64,000 bases of DNA from Stenotrophomonas maltophilia (lineage in GTDB: Bacteria; Pseudomonadota; Gammaproteobacteria; Xanthomonadales; Xanthomonadaceae), in contig NZ_CP037858.1 of NCBI RefSeq assembly GCF_006974125.1, forward strand, positions 992,001 to 1,056,000, in the 5' to 3' direction. The notes beneath the pieces were generated by a model, which was not told the origin of the DNA, did not search any database, and saw only the letters and a list, made by a program, of their open reading frames with translations. Below are positions 45,592-55,352 of this stretch, one piece after another. Position 1 is the first letter of the stretch. Each line of letters starts with the position of its first letter. The position numbers and the translations under genes were made by a program.

Positions 45592-45765
45592 CTAGCTGAC
45601 CTTCTTCGCTACGGTCATGCCGAGCAGGAACAGCACCACGGCGATGATGATGCCGGCCCAGAACAGGAACTTGGCGATGCCGACCGCGGCACCGGCAATG
45701 CCGCCGAAGCCGAGCACGCCTGCGATCACACCGATGATGGCGAAGATGATGGCCCACTTGATCAT
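45592..45765 (-). CDS. DUF1328 small membrane protein
   Basis: A 57-residue protein of the YtjA/DUF1328 family: [20 protein letters not shown], then [20 protein letters not shown]. It has two membrane helices with GxxxG-like glycine spacing. Family members are often stress- or envelope-induced; the role is unknown. It is convergent with the SMR gene. Confidence 0.88.
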   Translation of the reverse strand: MIKWAIIFAIIGVIAGVLGFGGIAGAAVGIAKFLFWAGIIIAVVLFLLGMTVAKKVS

Positions 45766-45859
45766 GTCAAACCTTTCCCTGCGGGGACTGCGTACTGGAT
45801 GATCAGGCTAGGCCCTGGCCGATGCGGCAATCGTGAACAGGCCGCGTGCGCGGCGTGAA

Positions 45860-46501
45860 TCAACGCGGCCGGAAGCGCAGCAGCGCGACCGCGAATGCCA
45901 GGAACACGCTTCCGACCAGGCGCTCGAACCAGCGCCGCGCGAACGGCCTGGCCAGCCAGCGGCGCAGGCCGTGCCCACCCGCCGCGTACATCACGTACCA
46001 GAACAGTTCGCAGGCGGCGAAGGTGGCCACCAGCACGCTGTACTGCACGGCCTGGCTGCGCGACGGATCGACAAACTGGGGGAGGAACGCAGCAGCGAAC
46101 AACAGCAGCTTGGGGTTGCTCAGGCCAACCAGAAGCCCACCACGAAACACCGTCCAGGCACCAAGCGCCGGTGTCATCGGCACTGCGGCATCCACTGTCA
46201 CCGGTGGCGCAGGTCGGCAGCTGTCGCGCCATGCCTTCAGGCCCAGCCAGGCCAGGTAGGCCACGCCCAGATAGCGCAGCACTTCGAACAGCATCGGCGA
46301 GGAATGCAGCAGCGCGCTCAGGCCGGCAGCGGACGCGGCCAGCACCAGCAGCATCGCCAGCAGGCATCCTGCCATCGCCGGAACGCTGCCACGGAAACCC
46401 AGCCCGACGCTGCGGCCCAGGATGTGCAGCATGTTCGGCCCCGGCGTGCCGCACAGGACAAAGACCGTGGCCAGGAACCACCACCAGGTATGCAGGGCCA
46501 T
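45860..46501 (-). CDS. LysE/RhtB family amino acid exporter
   Basis: A 213-residue inner membrane exporter with about six helices. It has the family N-terminal motif CGTPGPNMLHILGRSV and the mid-segment GLLVGLSNPKLLLFAAAFLPQF. RhtB-type members export homoserine, threonine or leucine; the specific substrate here is not clear. It is divergent from the racemase gene. Confidence 0.9.
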   Translation of the reverse strand: MALHTWWWFLATVFVLCGTPGPNMLHILGRSVGLGFRGSVPAMAGCLLAMLLVLAASAAGLSALLHSSPMLFEVLRYLGVAYLAWLGLKAWRDSCRPAPPVTVDAAVPMTPALGAWTVFRGGLLVGLSNPKLLLFAAAFLPQFVDPSRSQAVQYSVLVATFAACELFWYVMYAAGGHGLRRWLARPFARRWFERLVGSVFLAFAVALLRFRPR

Positions 46502-46654
46502 TCGACACCCACCTCGGAAGACCGCACCAGCATAGGCCGTGGGCGCGCCGCGCGGCACATACAGCACGGCACGGATGTGGAGGTTACAGATGGCACGCAC
46601 CGCACGCCCGTGCCCATCTGTGCTGCAATGACAGCCTCTTCCCTGGAGCAGCGC

Positions 46655-47347
46655 ATGAAGACTCTTGGCCTGATCGGCGGCATGAGCTGGGAAAGCTCGG
46701 CGCAGTACTACCGGCTCATCAACGAGGCGGTGCGGCATCGCCTCGGTGGCGCGCATTCGGCACAGCTACTGCTGTGGTCGGTGGATTTCGCCGGTATCAA
46801 GCAGCTGCAGCACGACGGCGACTGGGACACCCTGGGCGATCACATGGTCGATGGCGCGCGCCGCCTGCAGGCGGGTGGCGCCGACCTGCTGCTGATCTGC
46901 ACCAACACCATGCACAAGCTGACCGATCGCATCGAGGCGGCCTGCACGCTGCCGCTGCTGCACATCGCTGATCCGACCGCGACCGCGATCCTGCAGGCAG
47001 GTGCGCGCAAAGTGGGCCTGCTCGGCACTGCCTTCACCATGGAGCAGGACTTCTATCGAGGCCGCCTGCAGGAACGCTTCGGCCTGGAGGTACTGGTGCC
47101 TGATGCCGATGACCGCCGCAACGTGCACGACATCATCTATCAGGAGCTGATTGCCGGCGTGGTCAGCGAGCGCTCACGGCAGCTCTACGCCGGCGTGATC
47201 GCGCGCCTGGTCGAGCGCGGCGCTGAAGCGATCATCCTGGGCTGTACCGAGATCATGCTGCTGGTACGGCCGGAAGACAGCGCAGTACCGCTGTTCGACA
47301 CCACCACCCTGCATGCGCTGGCTGCGGTGGATGCAGCACTCGGCTGA
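46655..47347 (+). CDS. Aspartate/glutamate racemase family protein
   Basis: A 230-residue cofactor-independent racemase. The two catalytic Cys lie in LLICTNTMHK and ILGCTEIMLL. The N-terminus KTLGLIGGMSWESS is typical of YgeA/aspartate racemase-type proteins, which racemise amino acids such as homoserine or aspartate. GGAG lies upstream of the chosen ATG. It is divergent from a LysE-type amino acid exporter; a shared D-amino-acid or homoserine theme is possible. Confidence 0.9.
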   Translation: MKTLGLIGGMSWESSAQYYRLINEAVRHRLGGAHSAQLLLWSVDFAGIKQLQHDGDWDTLGDHMVDGARRLQAGGADLLLICTNTMHKLTDRIEAACTLPLLHIADPTATAILQAGARKVGLLGTAFTMEQDFYRGRLQERFGLEVLVPDADDRRNVHDIIYQELIAGVVSERSRQLYAGVIARLVERGAEAIILGCTEIMLLVRPEDSAVPLFDTTTLHALAAVDAALG

Positions 47348-47371
47348 GACGGCGCAATGCGCGACGCGGAA

Positions 47372-47734
47372 TCAGCCTGCGTCGCGGACTTCCAGCGCGG
47401 TGATCAACCAGTCGACCACGGCCTGTGAATCACACAGGAAAAAGACGCCATCTCCCGAGCGCGCTTCGGTGAGCAGGCGATAGACGGTGATCGCCACCGC
47501 CGACTGGTTGGCAATGAACACTTCCGGGCTGCGCGGCCCCTCGCTGTGGCCTGCCACGGCCTGCAACGCCTTGCGCGCAGCCACAGTGGCAGCCGGGTCC
47601 GCGCTGCGGGTCAGTTCCGGCCCGCGCAGCCCCCAGGCAACGAACACATGCTTGCCCTTGAACGTGGTGTCCAGGACCTGCACCTCGGCGGCGCCTGCGC
47701 CTACCGAGCGATGAATGACGATACTGCTGATCAA
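47372..47734 (-). CDS. Hypothetical protein
   Basis: A 120-residue soluble protein of no family I can name. The visible stretch VEVQ is not conserved; the C-terminus GDGVFFLCDSQAVVDWL is well formed. I prefer a TTG start at 47734 because AGGGGG lies 5 bases upstream and codons further upstream are atypical for this genome; an ATG at 47767 would add 11 residues. Confidence 0.6.
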   Translation of the reverse strand: MISSIVIHRSVGAGAAEVQVLDTTFKGKHVFVAWGLRGPELTRSADPAATVAARKALQAVAGHSEGPRSPEVFIANQSAVAITVYRLLTEARSGDGVFFLCDSQAVVDWLITALEVRDAG

Positions 47735-48008
47735 CGCAACCCCCTGTGGTCGTCGTGGTCCGCGCATCGTCCTCCACAGCCCGGCCGCGCGCCAGTGACG
47801 GCCGCCACAGGCCGCGCCAACAGGCGTGGAAGACGTGTAATGAGGTGTAACCCGATGCGATCGGATGTGCAGCGATGATACGGGATGTAAGCCTCTGCAT
47901 GGACCCGCGCGCACTACTAAATCCCCACTGAGCCACGTCGGGAACGAAGCGTTCCAATGGACCCGGGCTGGGTCATTCTTGCCGCCCCGCTCCCTCAACG
48001 AGGCCCCC

Positions 48009-48518
48009 ATGACCCATCGCCTGCTGCTGCCCATTGGCGGCATCTCCCTGGCCATGCTGCTTGCAGCCACCACCGTGGCCGCCCAGGATTACGACGCAGC
48101 GCACATTCCCGCGCTTCGCTGCGAATCCCAGTTCAACAAGACCGAGCAATGCCCGATCGCGGGCCCGATGCGCCTGGCCAGGCAACTGTCGGTCACCCGT
48201 TGCGTGGAAAACCAGAACTGGGGCCAGAGCCGTCGCATGCTGTGGGTGACCGATGGCTGCCGTGCCGAGTTCGTCGCCGACGACCATGGCCGCTGGCCGG
48301 GACGCGGCCGGGGCCGTGATCGCGACGACGAGGGTGAACGCCTGGTCTGTGAGTCCTACGAAAAGAAGGACAAGGAATGCCGCATCCGCGTGCGTCATGA
48401 GGTGCGCATGGTCAAGCAGAAATCGGTGACGACCTGCATCGAAGACCACAACTGGGGCTGGGACCGCCGTGGTATCTGGGTCAGCGATGGCTGCAGGGCC
48501 GAGTTCCGGGTGTATTGA
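48009..48518 (+). CDS. DUF3011 exported protein, copy 2
   Basis: A 169-residue secreted protein with a signal peptide (1-25) and two DUF3011 units (SRRMLWVTDGCRAEFV and GWDRRGIWVSDGCRAEF). It is a paralog of the gene at 42726, sharing the double-unit layout, but its linker is Arg/Asp-rich rather than Gly/Trp-rich, giving a different charge. Confidence 0.85.
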   Translation: MTHRLLLPIGGISLAMLLAATTVAAQDYDAAHIPALRCESQFNKTEQCPIAGPMRLARQLSVTRCVENQNWGQSRRMLWVTDGCRAEFVADDHGRWPGRGRGRDRDDEGERLVCESYEKKDKECRIRVRHEVRMVKQKSVTTCIEDHNWGWDRRGIWVSDGCRAEFRVY

Positions 48519-48604
48519 CTGCCGGCCGCGCGCTGGCTGCAGCGTATAGGCGTGCGTGCGCGGCAGAGCCGATAGACTATGGCCAGCATGGCAGGGAGCA
48601 CGAC

Positions 48605-48958
48605 ATGGAACGATGGTATCTGGCGACGCTGCTGGCGTTGATCCTGCATCAGATCGACGCTGCATTCTGGCAGGAATGGACCATGTTCCATGTGCCCGGT
48701 GGCATCCAGGGCTTCCTGCTGTTCAATCTGTTCGCGGTCGGCCTCGTGCTTTGGGGCTATCGCCAGACCCTGCTGGGCACATCGACGGCGCGCGGCTATG
48801 CGCTGGTTTGTGGCGCGCTCGGCATTGGCACGGCGCTGATCCATCTGGCGTTTGCCCTGTTCGGTCGCAATGAATTCCACCTGCCGCTGTCGATCGCCGT
48901 CCTGCTCGCCTGCTTTGTGTCGGGCGGCGGCCTGTTGCTGCAGTTGCGCCCGCGATGA
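48605..48958 (+). CDS. Small integral membrane protein (DUF6713-like)
   Basis: A 117-residue protein with four predicted membrane helices. The N-terminal wording ALILHQIDAAFWQEWTMFH and PGGIQGFLLFN suggests the DUF6713 family, of unknown function. Its stop overlaps the ATG of the GNAT gene (ATGA), so the two are translationally coupled. Confidence 0.75.
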   Translation: MERWYLATLLALILHQIDAAFWQEWTMFHVPGGIQGFLLFNLFAVGLVLWGYRQTLLGTSTARGYALVCGALGIGTALIHLAFALFGRNEFHLPLSIAVLLACFVSGGGLLLQLRPR

Positions 48959-49395
48959 GCCGGACGTCCCGTTTCCCGCACCTGCGTGACGGCAGTTCCC
49001 AGGACGCAGGTGCCTTGATCGCGCTCGACAGCGTGGCAGCCATTGATCCAGGGCGGATCATGCAGATTGGCGACTGGCTGGCACATGGCGGCGTGCAGGT
49101 CGCCGAGCAGGACGGCAAGGTCGTCGGCTACCTGGTCACTCATCAACACTTCTTCGGCGAAGCCTTCATTGAAATGCTGATGGTGGCGCGCGAACGGCGC
49201 AGCCAGGGCATCGGCGCCATCCTGCTGCGGCACGCGATCGCACGGCGCGGTGGCGGCAAGCTGTTCACCTCGACCAATGCCTCCAACATCGGCATGCAAC
49301 GCCTGCTCACTACCCACGGCTTCGTAGGCAGCGGCATCGTGCATGGGCTGGACGAGGGCGATCCGGAACTCATCTATCGCTTCGCGGAAGACTGA
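48955..49395 (+). CDS. GNAT family N-acetyltransferase
   Basis: A 146-residue acetyl-CoA-dependent acetyltransferase with motif A (RRSQGIGAILLRHAI) and motif B region (TNASNIGMQRLLTTHGF). The substrate is unknown. It is translationally coupled to the upstream membrane protein gene. Confidence 0.88.
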   Translation: MSRTSRFPHLRDGSSQDAGALIALDSVAAIDPGRIMQIGDWLAHGGVQVAEQDGKVVGYLVTHQHFFGEAFIEMLMVARERRSQGIGAILLRHAIARRGGGKLFTSTNASNIGMQRLLTTHGFVGSGIVHGLDEGDPELIYRFAED

Positions 49396-49416
49396 TCATC
49401 GGCATTCGCAGCACGC

Positions 49417-49449
49417 AAAAAAAAGCCCACGCATTGCTGCGCAGGCTTC
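49417..49449 (-). terminator. Terminator of the tRNA-Pro/translation operon
   Basis: On the bottom strand AAGCCTGCGCA and TGCGTGGGCTT form an imperfect stem followed by eight T residues, 15 bases past tRNA-Pro. Confidence 0.75.
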
Positions 49450-49463
49450 TTGATTCATCACAG

Positions 49464-49540
49464 TGGTCGGGACGGCCGGATTCGAACCGACGACCCTCTG
49501 CCCCCCAGGCAGATGCGCTACCAGGCTGCGCTACGCCCCG
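49464..49540 (-). tRNA. tRNA-Pro (GGG anticodon)
   Basis: A 77-nt cloverleaf with encoded CCA. The anticodon loop CTGGGGG gives GGG, reading CCC and CCU. It lies 68 bp after the MerR gene, at the end of the translation gene cluster. Confidence 0.96.
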
Positions 49541-49608
49541 ACTGATGCTGCGATGTGCCCGCCAGTGCGGCGGGCCGTGAAGTATAGCGGATTACGATGG
49601 AAATGGGA

Positions 49609-49965
49609 TCAGCGGCGCAGCAACTGCAGCACTTCTTCCAGCTCCATGCGCACCTGCTTGATGATCTGGTTGCTCAACGCCGATTCCTCGCGGGCATCGG
49701 GGCCATCCAGGCGCAGGCGTGCACCACCGATGGTGTAGCCCTGTTCGTACAGCAGGCTGCGGATCTGCCGCACCATCAGCACGTCATGGCGCTGGTAGTA
49801 GCGGCGGTTGCCTCGGCGCTTGGCCGGCTCAAGGCTGGGAAACTCGGTTTCCCAGTAGCGCAGGACGTGCGGCTTGACGTCGCACAGCTCGCTGACCTCA
49901 CCAATGGTGAAGTAGCGCTTGGCCGGGATCGGCGGTAGTTCGCGGTTACTGCCCGGATCCAGCAT
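49609..49965 (-). CDS. MerR family transcriptional regulator
   Basis: A 118-residue regulator with an N-terminal winged helix (about 17-85; [21 protein letters not shown]) and a short C-terminal dimer helix, without the Cys of metal sensors. This regulator is widely conserved immediately downstream of ihfA in gammaproteobacteria; its target is unknown. It overlaps ihfA by 20 bp. Confidence 0.9.
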   Translation of the reverse strand: MLDPGSNRELPPIPAKRYFTIGEVSELCDVKPHVLRYWETEFPSLEPAKRRGNRRYYQRHDVLMVRQIRSLLYEQGYTIGGARLRLDGPDAREESALSNQIIKQVRMELEEVLQLLRR

Positions 49966-50245
49966 AAGCTTCCACCCTCTCCTTGAGCTTCTGGCCCGGA
50001 CGGAAGGTGACCACCGTACGGGCGGAAATCGGAATTTCCTCGCCGGTCTTGGGGTTACGACCCGGGCGCTGGTTCTTGCGCCGCAGATCGAAATTACCGA
50101 AGCCCGACAGCTTCACCTGACGTCCCTGTTCCAATGCTTCACGCAGCACATCGAAAAACGCGTCGACGAATTCCTTGGCTTCCCGCTTGTTCAGACCGAC
50201 TTCGTCGAACAGCTTTTCCGCCATCTCCGCCTTGGTCAATGCCAT
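49946..50245 (-). CDS. ihfA: Integration host factor subunit alpha
   Basis: A 99-residue DNA-bending protein that pairs with IhfB. It shows the HU/IHF signature [22 protein letters not shown] with the intercalating Pro in RPGRNP. It follows pheT by 27 bp, the usual arrangement. Confidence 0.97.
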   Translation of the reverse strand: MALTKAEMAEKLFDEVGLNKREAKEFVDAFFDVLREALEQGRQVKLSGFGNFDLRRKNQRPGRNPKTGEEIPISARTVVTFRPGQKLKERVEAYAGSGQ

Positions 50246-50272
50246 TGCCTGCTACCCCCGAGTGCTGCCCGC

Positions 50273-52654
50273 TCAGCCGCGGATCCGGGCGTGGTGTTCA
50301 CGCTCGATGGCAGTGACCGCCTCGGCCACCACCGCATCCACGTCGCGGTCCGTCAGAGTGCGCGACTTGTCCTGCAAAATCAAGCCCATAGCGAGACTCT
50401 TGAATCCCGGCTCGACGCCCTGGCCGACGTAACGGTCGAACAGGTTCAGGTCGCGCAGCAGCGGACCGGCAGCCTGGCGGACGGTGGCCGCCAGATCGGC
50501 CCAGGCCACCTGTTCAGGCACCAGGAACGCCAGGTCGCGACGCACCGCCGGGAAGCGCGACAGCTCGCCGGCACGCGGCAGGCGGCGGGCCGTCAGCGGC
50601 TCCAGGTCCAGCTCGAAGGCGTACACATCGGCTTCGATGTCCATCGCCTTGGCCAGCCGCGGGTGGACCTGGCCAATCCAGCCAATCGCCACGCCATCAC
50701 GGAACACCTCGGCCGAACGGGCCGGGTGGCCGTAGGCACGGGCCGACGGACGGAACTCCAGCTGCGCGCCACTGGCGGCGGCCAACGATTCCAGGTCGCC
50801 CTTCAGGTCATGGAAATCGACCTTGCGGGTCGGCAGGCCCCACTGCACCGCCTGCGCATCGCCACAGACGGCAGCGGCCACGCGCGGGGTTTCCAGCGGT
50901 GCGGGCTGGCCGTCGCCAGCCTGCTGGGCGAACACACGGCCGATCTCGAACAGGCGCACGCGGCCCAGCTGGCGCGCGGCATTGCGGCCCAGCGTGGCGA
51001 CCAGGCCGGGCAGCAGCGACGGACGCATCACCGCCAACTCCGCCGACAGAGGGTTGGCCAGCGGCACCAGGCCGTCGCGCAGCTGCCACTGGGTCAGCAG
51101 CGCGTCGTCGACAAAGGCGAAGTTGACGGTTTCCTGCTGGTCACGAGCGACCAGCTGGCGACGCACGCTCAGCGCGTCCAGCTGGGTCTCGCTCGGCATC
51201 GCCACGCGCGAGGCACCGCCCGGCAGCGTGGTCGGGATCTGCTCGTAACCGTGGATGCGGGCCAGTTCTTCGATCAGGTCTTCTTCGATGGCAATGTCGA
51301 AGCGACGGCTCGGCGCGGCGACCTGCCAGCCGTCGGCGGTGGCGACCACGTCCATGCCCAGCGCGCGCAGGATGCGCTCGACTTCGGCGTCGTCGATGGT
51401 GATACCGAGCACGCGGGTGATGCGGGCGCGGCGCAGCTCGATCGTCGCCGGCTGCGGCAGGTCATCGACGCGCACGGCCTCGGTGACCGGCGCCGGGGTA
51501 CCGCCGGCCAGGTCCAGCACCAGCCGGGTGGCGTATTCGATGGCGGTGCGCGGCAGCGCCGGATCGACGCCGCGCTCGAAGCGGTGGCCGGCATCGGTGT
51601 GCAGGCCGAGCTTGCGGCCACGGCCCATGATCGCGGCCGGAGCGAAGTGCGCGGCCTCCAGGAACACGGCGGTGGTGGCATCGGTGACACGGGTGTCGAA
51701 GCCGCCCATCAGGCCGGCCAGGCCGACCGCACGGTCCGCATCGGTAACCACCAGGAAGCTGTCGTCCAATGCGGCATCGCGACCGTCCAGCAGCTTCAGG
51801 CTCTCGCCAGCGCGCGAACGACGCACGGCGATGCTGCCCTGCAGGGTGCCGAGGTCGTAGGCATGCATCGGCTGGCCCAGCTCCAGCATCACGTACTGGG
51901 TGATGTCGACCAGCAGCGAGACCGGACGCACGCCGCTGCGGCGCAGGCGTTCGGCCATCCACAGCGGGGTCGAGGCGGCGGCGTTGACGCCTTCGATGAC
52001 GCGGCCCAGGTAACGCGGCGCTTCGGCGCCGGCGTCGAGCTGGATCGACAGTTCGCGGCTGCCGACCGGCGCAATGGCATCGGCGGCGAAATCCAGCACT
52101 GCGCTGCGGGTGGCCGCAGCGACGTCGTAGGCAATGCCACGCAGGCTGAAGCAGTCGGCGCGGTTCGGGGTCAGCTTGATCTCGATGCTGGCGTCCGGCA
52201 GCCCCAGGTACTCGACCAGGGACTGGCCGACCGGTGCGCCGTCCGGCAGCTCCAGCAGGCCGGACGCATCATTGTCCAGGCCCAGCTCCTTGGCCGAGCA
52301 CAGCATGCCGTTGGACTCGACGCCGCGCAGCTTGGCCGGCTTGATCTTCAGCTCGCCGATCTGCGCACCGACCATCGCCAGCGGCGCGACCAGGCCCGGA
52401 CGCGCGTTCGGTGCGCCGCAGACGATCTGCAGCAGCTCGCCCTGCCCGGCATCGACCTTGCACACCTGCAGGCGATCGGCTTCGGGATGGCGTACGGCTT
52501 CGACGATGCGTGCCACGACCACGTGGTCGAGGCCGTCGCCAAGCGCGGTCACCTCTTCCACTTCCAGACCGATGGCGGTCAGCACCGCGCTCAGTTCATC
52601 GCGCGGGGCGGAGGTCGGGACGTGGCTGCGCAGCCAGTTTTCGGAGAATTTCAT
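50273..52654 (-). CDS. pheT: Phenylalanyl-tRNA synthetase beta subunit
   Basis: The 793-residue beta chain of the (alpha-beta)2 PheRS. It starts with the family N-terminus KFSENWLRSHV, has a tRNA-binding OB domain (about 40-150), the B3/B4 editing domain (about 215-390), the B5 domain and catalytic-like core, and a C-terminal ferredoxin-like anticodon-binding domain. It follows pheS by 83 bp that contain a SMAG repeat. Confidence 0.97.
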   Translation of the reverse strand: MKFSENWLRSHVPTSAPRDELSAVLTAIGLEVEEVTALGDGLDHVVVARIVEAVRHPEADRLQVCKVDAGQGELLQIVCGAPNARPGLVAPLAMVGAQIGELKIKPAKLRGVESNGMLCSAKELGLDNDASGLLELPDGAPVGQSLVEYLGLPDASIEIKLTPNRADCFSLRGIAYDVAAATRSAVLDFAADAIAPVGSRELSIQLDAGAEAPRYLGRVIEGVNAAASTPLWMAERLRRSGVRPVSLLVDITQYVMLELGQPMHAYDLGTLQGSIAVRRSRAGESLKLLDGRDAALDDSFLVVTDADRAVGLAGLMGGFDTRVTDATTAVFLEAAHFAPAAIMGRGRKLGLHTDAGHRFERGVDPALPRTAIEYATRLVLDLAGGTPAPVTEAVRVDDLPQPATIELRRARITRVLGITIDDAEVERILRALGMDVVATADGWQVAAPSRRFDIAIEEDLIEELARIHGYEQIPTTLPGGASRVAMPSETQLDALSVRRQLVARDQQETVNFAFVDDALLTQWQLRDGLVPLANPLSAELAVMRPSLLPGLVATLGRNAARQLGRVRLFEIGRVFAQQAGDGQPAPLETPRVAAAVCGDAQAVQWGLPTRKVDFHDLKGDLESLAAASGAQLEFRPSARAYGHPARSAEVFRDGVAIGWIGQVHPRLAKAMDIEADVYAFELDLEPLTARRLPRAGELSRFPAVRRDLAFLVPEQVAWADLAATVRQAAGPLLRDLNLFDRYVGQGVEPGFKSLAMGLILQDKSRTLTDRDVDAVVAEAVTAIEREHHARIRG

Positions 52655-52706
52655 GGTGTCACCCTGGTGGGCCCGGCGCATGCGCCTGGGCCTGCGTTGT
52701 TGAGTC

Positions 52707-52729
52707 CGCCGGGCATGGCCCGGCGCTAC
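52707..52729 (-). repeat. SMAG repeat between pheS and pheT
   Basis: On the bottom strand, GTAG is followed by the CGCCGGGCC/GGCCCGGCG-type palindrome. It lies in the mRNA between pheS and pheT and would form a hairpin there. Confidence 0.85.
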
Positions 52730-52737
52730 CTAGTGCG

Positions 52738-53907
<1,170 letters not shown>

Positions 53908-53926
53908 TTACGGCATCGGGAAGGAC

Positions 53927-54286
53927 TTATGCCGCCAGCGCGCCCTTGGCCTTTTCGGCCAGCGCAGCAAAACCGGCTGCGTCGTGCACGGCGATGTCAG
54001 CCAGGACCTTGCGGTCCAGGGTGATGCCGGCCTTCAGCAGACCGTTCATGAAGCGGCTGTAGCTCAGGCCGTTGATGCGGGCAGCCGCATTGATACGGGT
54101 GATCCACAGCGAACGGAAGTTGCGCTTCTTCTGCTTACGGCCGATGTAGGCGTACTGCTGTGCCTTGATGACCGCCTGCTTGGCGACGCGGAAGACCTTG
54201 CGACGGGCGTTGTAATAGCCCTTGGCGAGATCCAGAATCTTCTTGTGGCGGCGACGCGCCTGTACGCCACGCTTAACTCGTGCCAT
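53927..54286 (-). CDS. rplT: 50S ribosomal protein L20
   Basis: A 119-residue basic r-protein that binds 23S rRNA early in assembly. The sequence ([20 protein letters not shown], then [13 protein letters not shown]) is fully conserved. It lies 11 bp after rpmI. Confidence 0.98.
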   Translation of the reverse strand: MARVKRGVQARRRHKKILDLAKGYYNARRKVFRVAKQAVIKAQQYAYIGRKQKKRNFRSLWITRINAAARINGLSYSRFMNGLLKAGITLDRKVLADIAVHDAAGFAALAEKAKGALAA

Positions 54287-54297
54287 TTTTCAGTTCC

Positions 54298-54495
54298 TCA
54301 GAGGTAAGGGAGCATGCGGTCCAGACGGCCTGCGTCTTCTGCACGGACATGGCCCGTCTGACGCAGATTACGCTTACGCTTGGTCGCTTTCTTCGTGAGG
54401 ATGTGGCTACGGTTGGCGTGGCCGCACTTGTACTTGCCCGAGGCGGTCTTGCGGAAACGCTTGGCCGCTGCCCGGTTGGTCTTGATCTTGGGCAT
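54298..54495 (-). CDS. rpmI: 50S ribosomal protein L35
   Basis: A 65-residue basic r-protein ([19 protein letters not shown]). A 266-bp gap without a gene separates it from infC; in other bacteria this mRNA region binds L20 for feedback control. Confidence 0.97.
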   Translation of the reverse strand: MPKIKTNRAAAKRFRKTASGKYKCGHANRSHILTKKATKRKRNLRQTGHVRAEDAGRLDRMLPYL

Positions 54496-54761
54496 TGCAA
54501 TGTCCTTGATGGGATATGACCCTGGTTTCTGACTGATCTGGCGGCGGCCTGGGCCGCTCTTTCCGTCCTGCCATGATCGGCGTACGACCCGTCCTGGGTG
54601 GGTCGAGCCGGGCATGATACAGGCAAAACCGCCCTGCCACCAGCCCCCGCAACCCTTTTGCCGGCAATTCACCGGCCTGCCGCAAAAGCAAAGGGACGCC
54701 AGCGGCGCCCCCTTACCCTGAACCATTCAGCCAGGCGCCCCGGAAGGCAGCCCGTCAGGCC

Positions 54762-55289
54762 TCAGGTCTTCTTCTTCGGCGCGATCATCATGACCATCTG
54801 ACGCCCTTCCAGGCGCGGACGGGATTCGATGACGATGTCCTCGCCCAGATCGGTCTCGATCCGGTTGGCCATCTCGCGACCCAGTTCCTGGTGGCTCATT
54901 TCACGGCCACGGAAGCGGATGTTGACCTTGATCTTGTCGCCTTCCTCAAGGAAACCGCGCATCTTGCGCAGCTTGATCTGGTAGTCGCCCTCGTCCGTGA
55001 CCGGACGGAACTTCACTTCCTTGATCTCGACCTGCTTGGTCTTCTTCTTGGCCTCGCTGGCCTTCTTCTGCGCTTCGAACTTGAACTTGCCGAAGTCCAT
55101 GATCTTGCAGACCGGCGGATCGGCCTGCGGCTGGATTTCGACCAGGTCCAGGCCTTCATCTTCGGCCATGGACAGCGCTTCGTCGCGCGACAACACGCCG
55201 ATCATTTCTCCGTCACTGCCGATCACGCGGACGCGCGGCACACGGATTTCCTGATTCTTGCGGTTCTGTTTGTTGTCAGGGGTGCTGAT
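54762..55289 (-). CDS. infC: Translation initiation factor IF-3
   Basis: IF3 keeps 30S free and checks the start codon. The 175-residue form starting at 55289 uses an ATC codon: the TGGGAGAA Shine-Dalgarno, 8 bases before, points to it, and the product then begins (I)[23 protein letters not shown] at 55304 would put the start inside that Shine-Dalgarno. Domains are the usual N-lobe (about 10-80; [13 protein letters not shown]) and C-lobe (about 90-175; [13 protein letters not shown]). A non-standard start codon is the known means of IF3 feedback in E. coli (AUU). Confidence 0.93.
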   Translation of the reverse strand: MSTPDNKQNRKNQEIRVPRVRVIGSDGEMIGVLSRDEALSMAEDEGLDLVEIQPQADPPVCKIMDFGKFKFEAQKKASEAKKKTKQVEIKEVKFRPVTDEGDYQIKLRKMRGFLEEGDKIKVNIRFRGREMSHQELGREMANRIETDLGEDIVIESRPRLEGRQMVMMIAPKKKT

Positions 55290-55352
55290 ATTACGTTCTC
55301 CCAAGGGTATCGAACCGGCCCGGGTGCCTGTGCCCCCGGACCGGACCTTTGC

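Noticed and set aside
49464..49540. tRNA-Pro as an integration site for a genomic island
   Set aside because: No integrase, direct repeat of the tRNA 3' end or foreign gene block is seen on either side.
52707..52729. Terminator between pheS and pheT
   Set aside because: The hairpin is a SMAG repeat without a T run, and pheT must be co-expressed with pheS.
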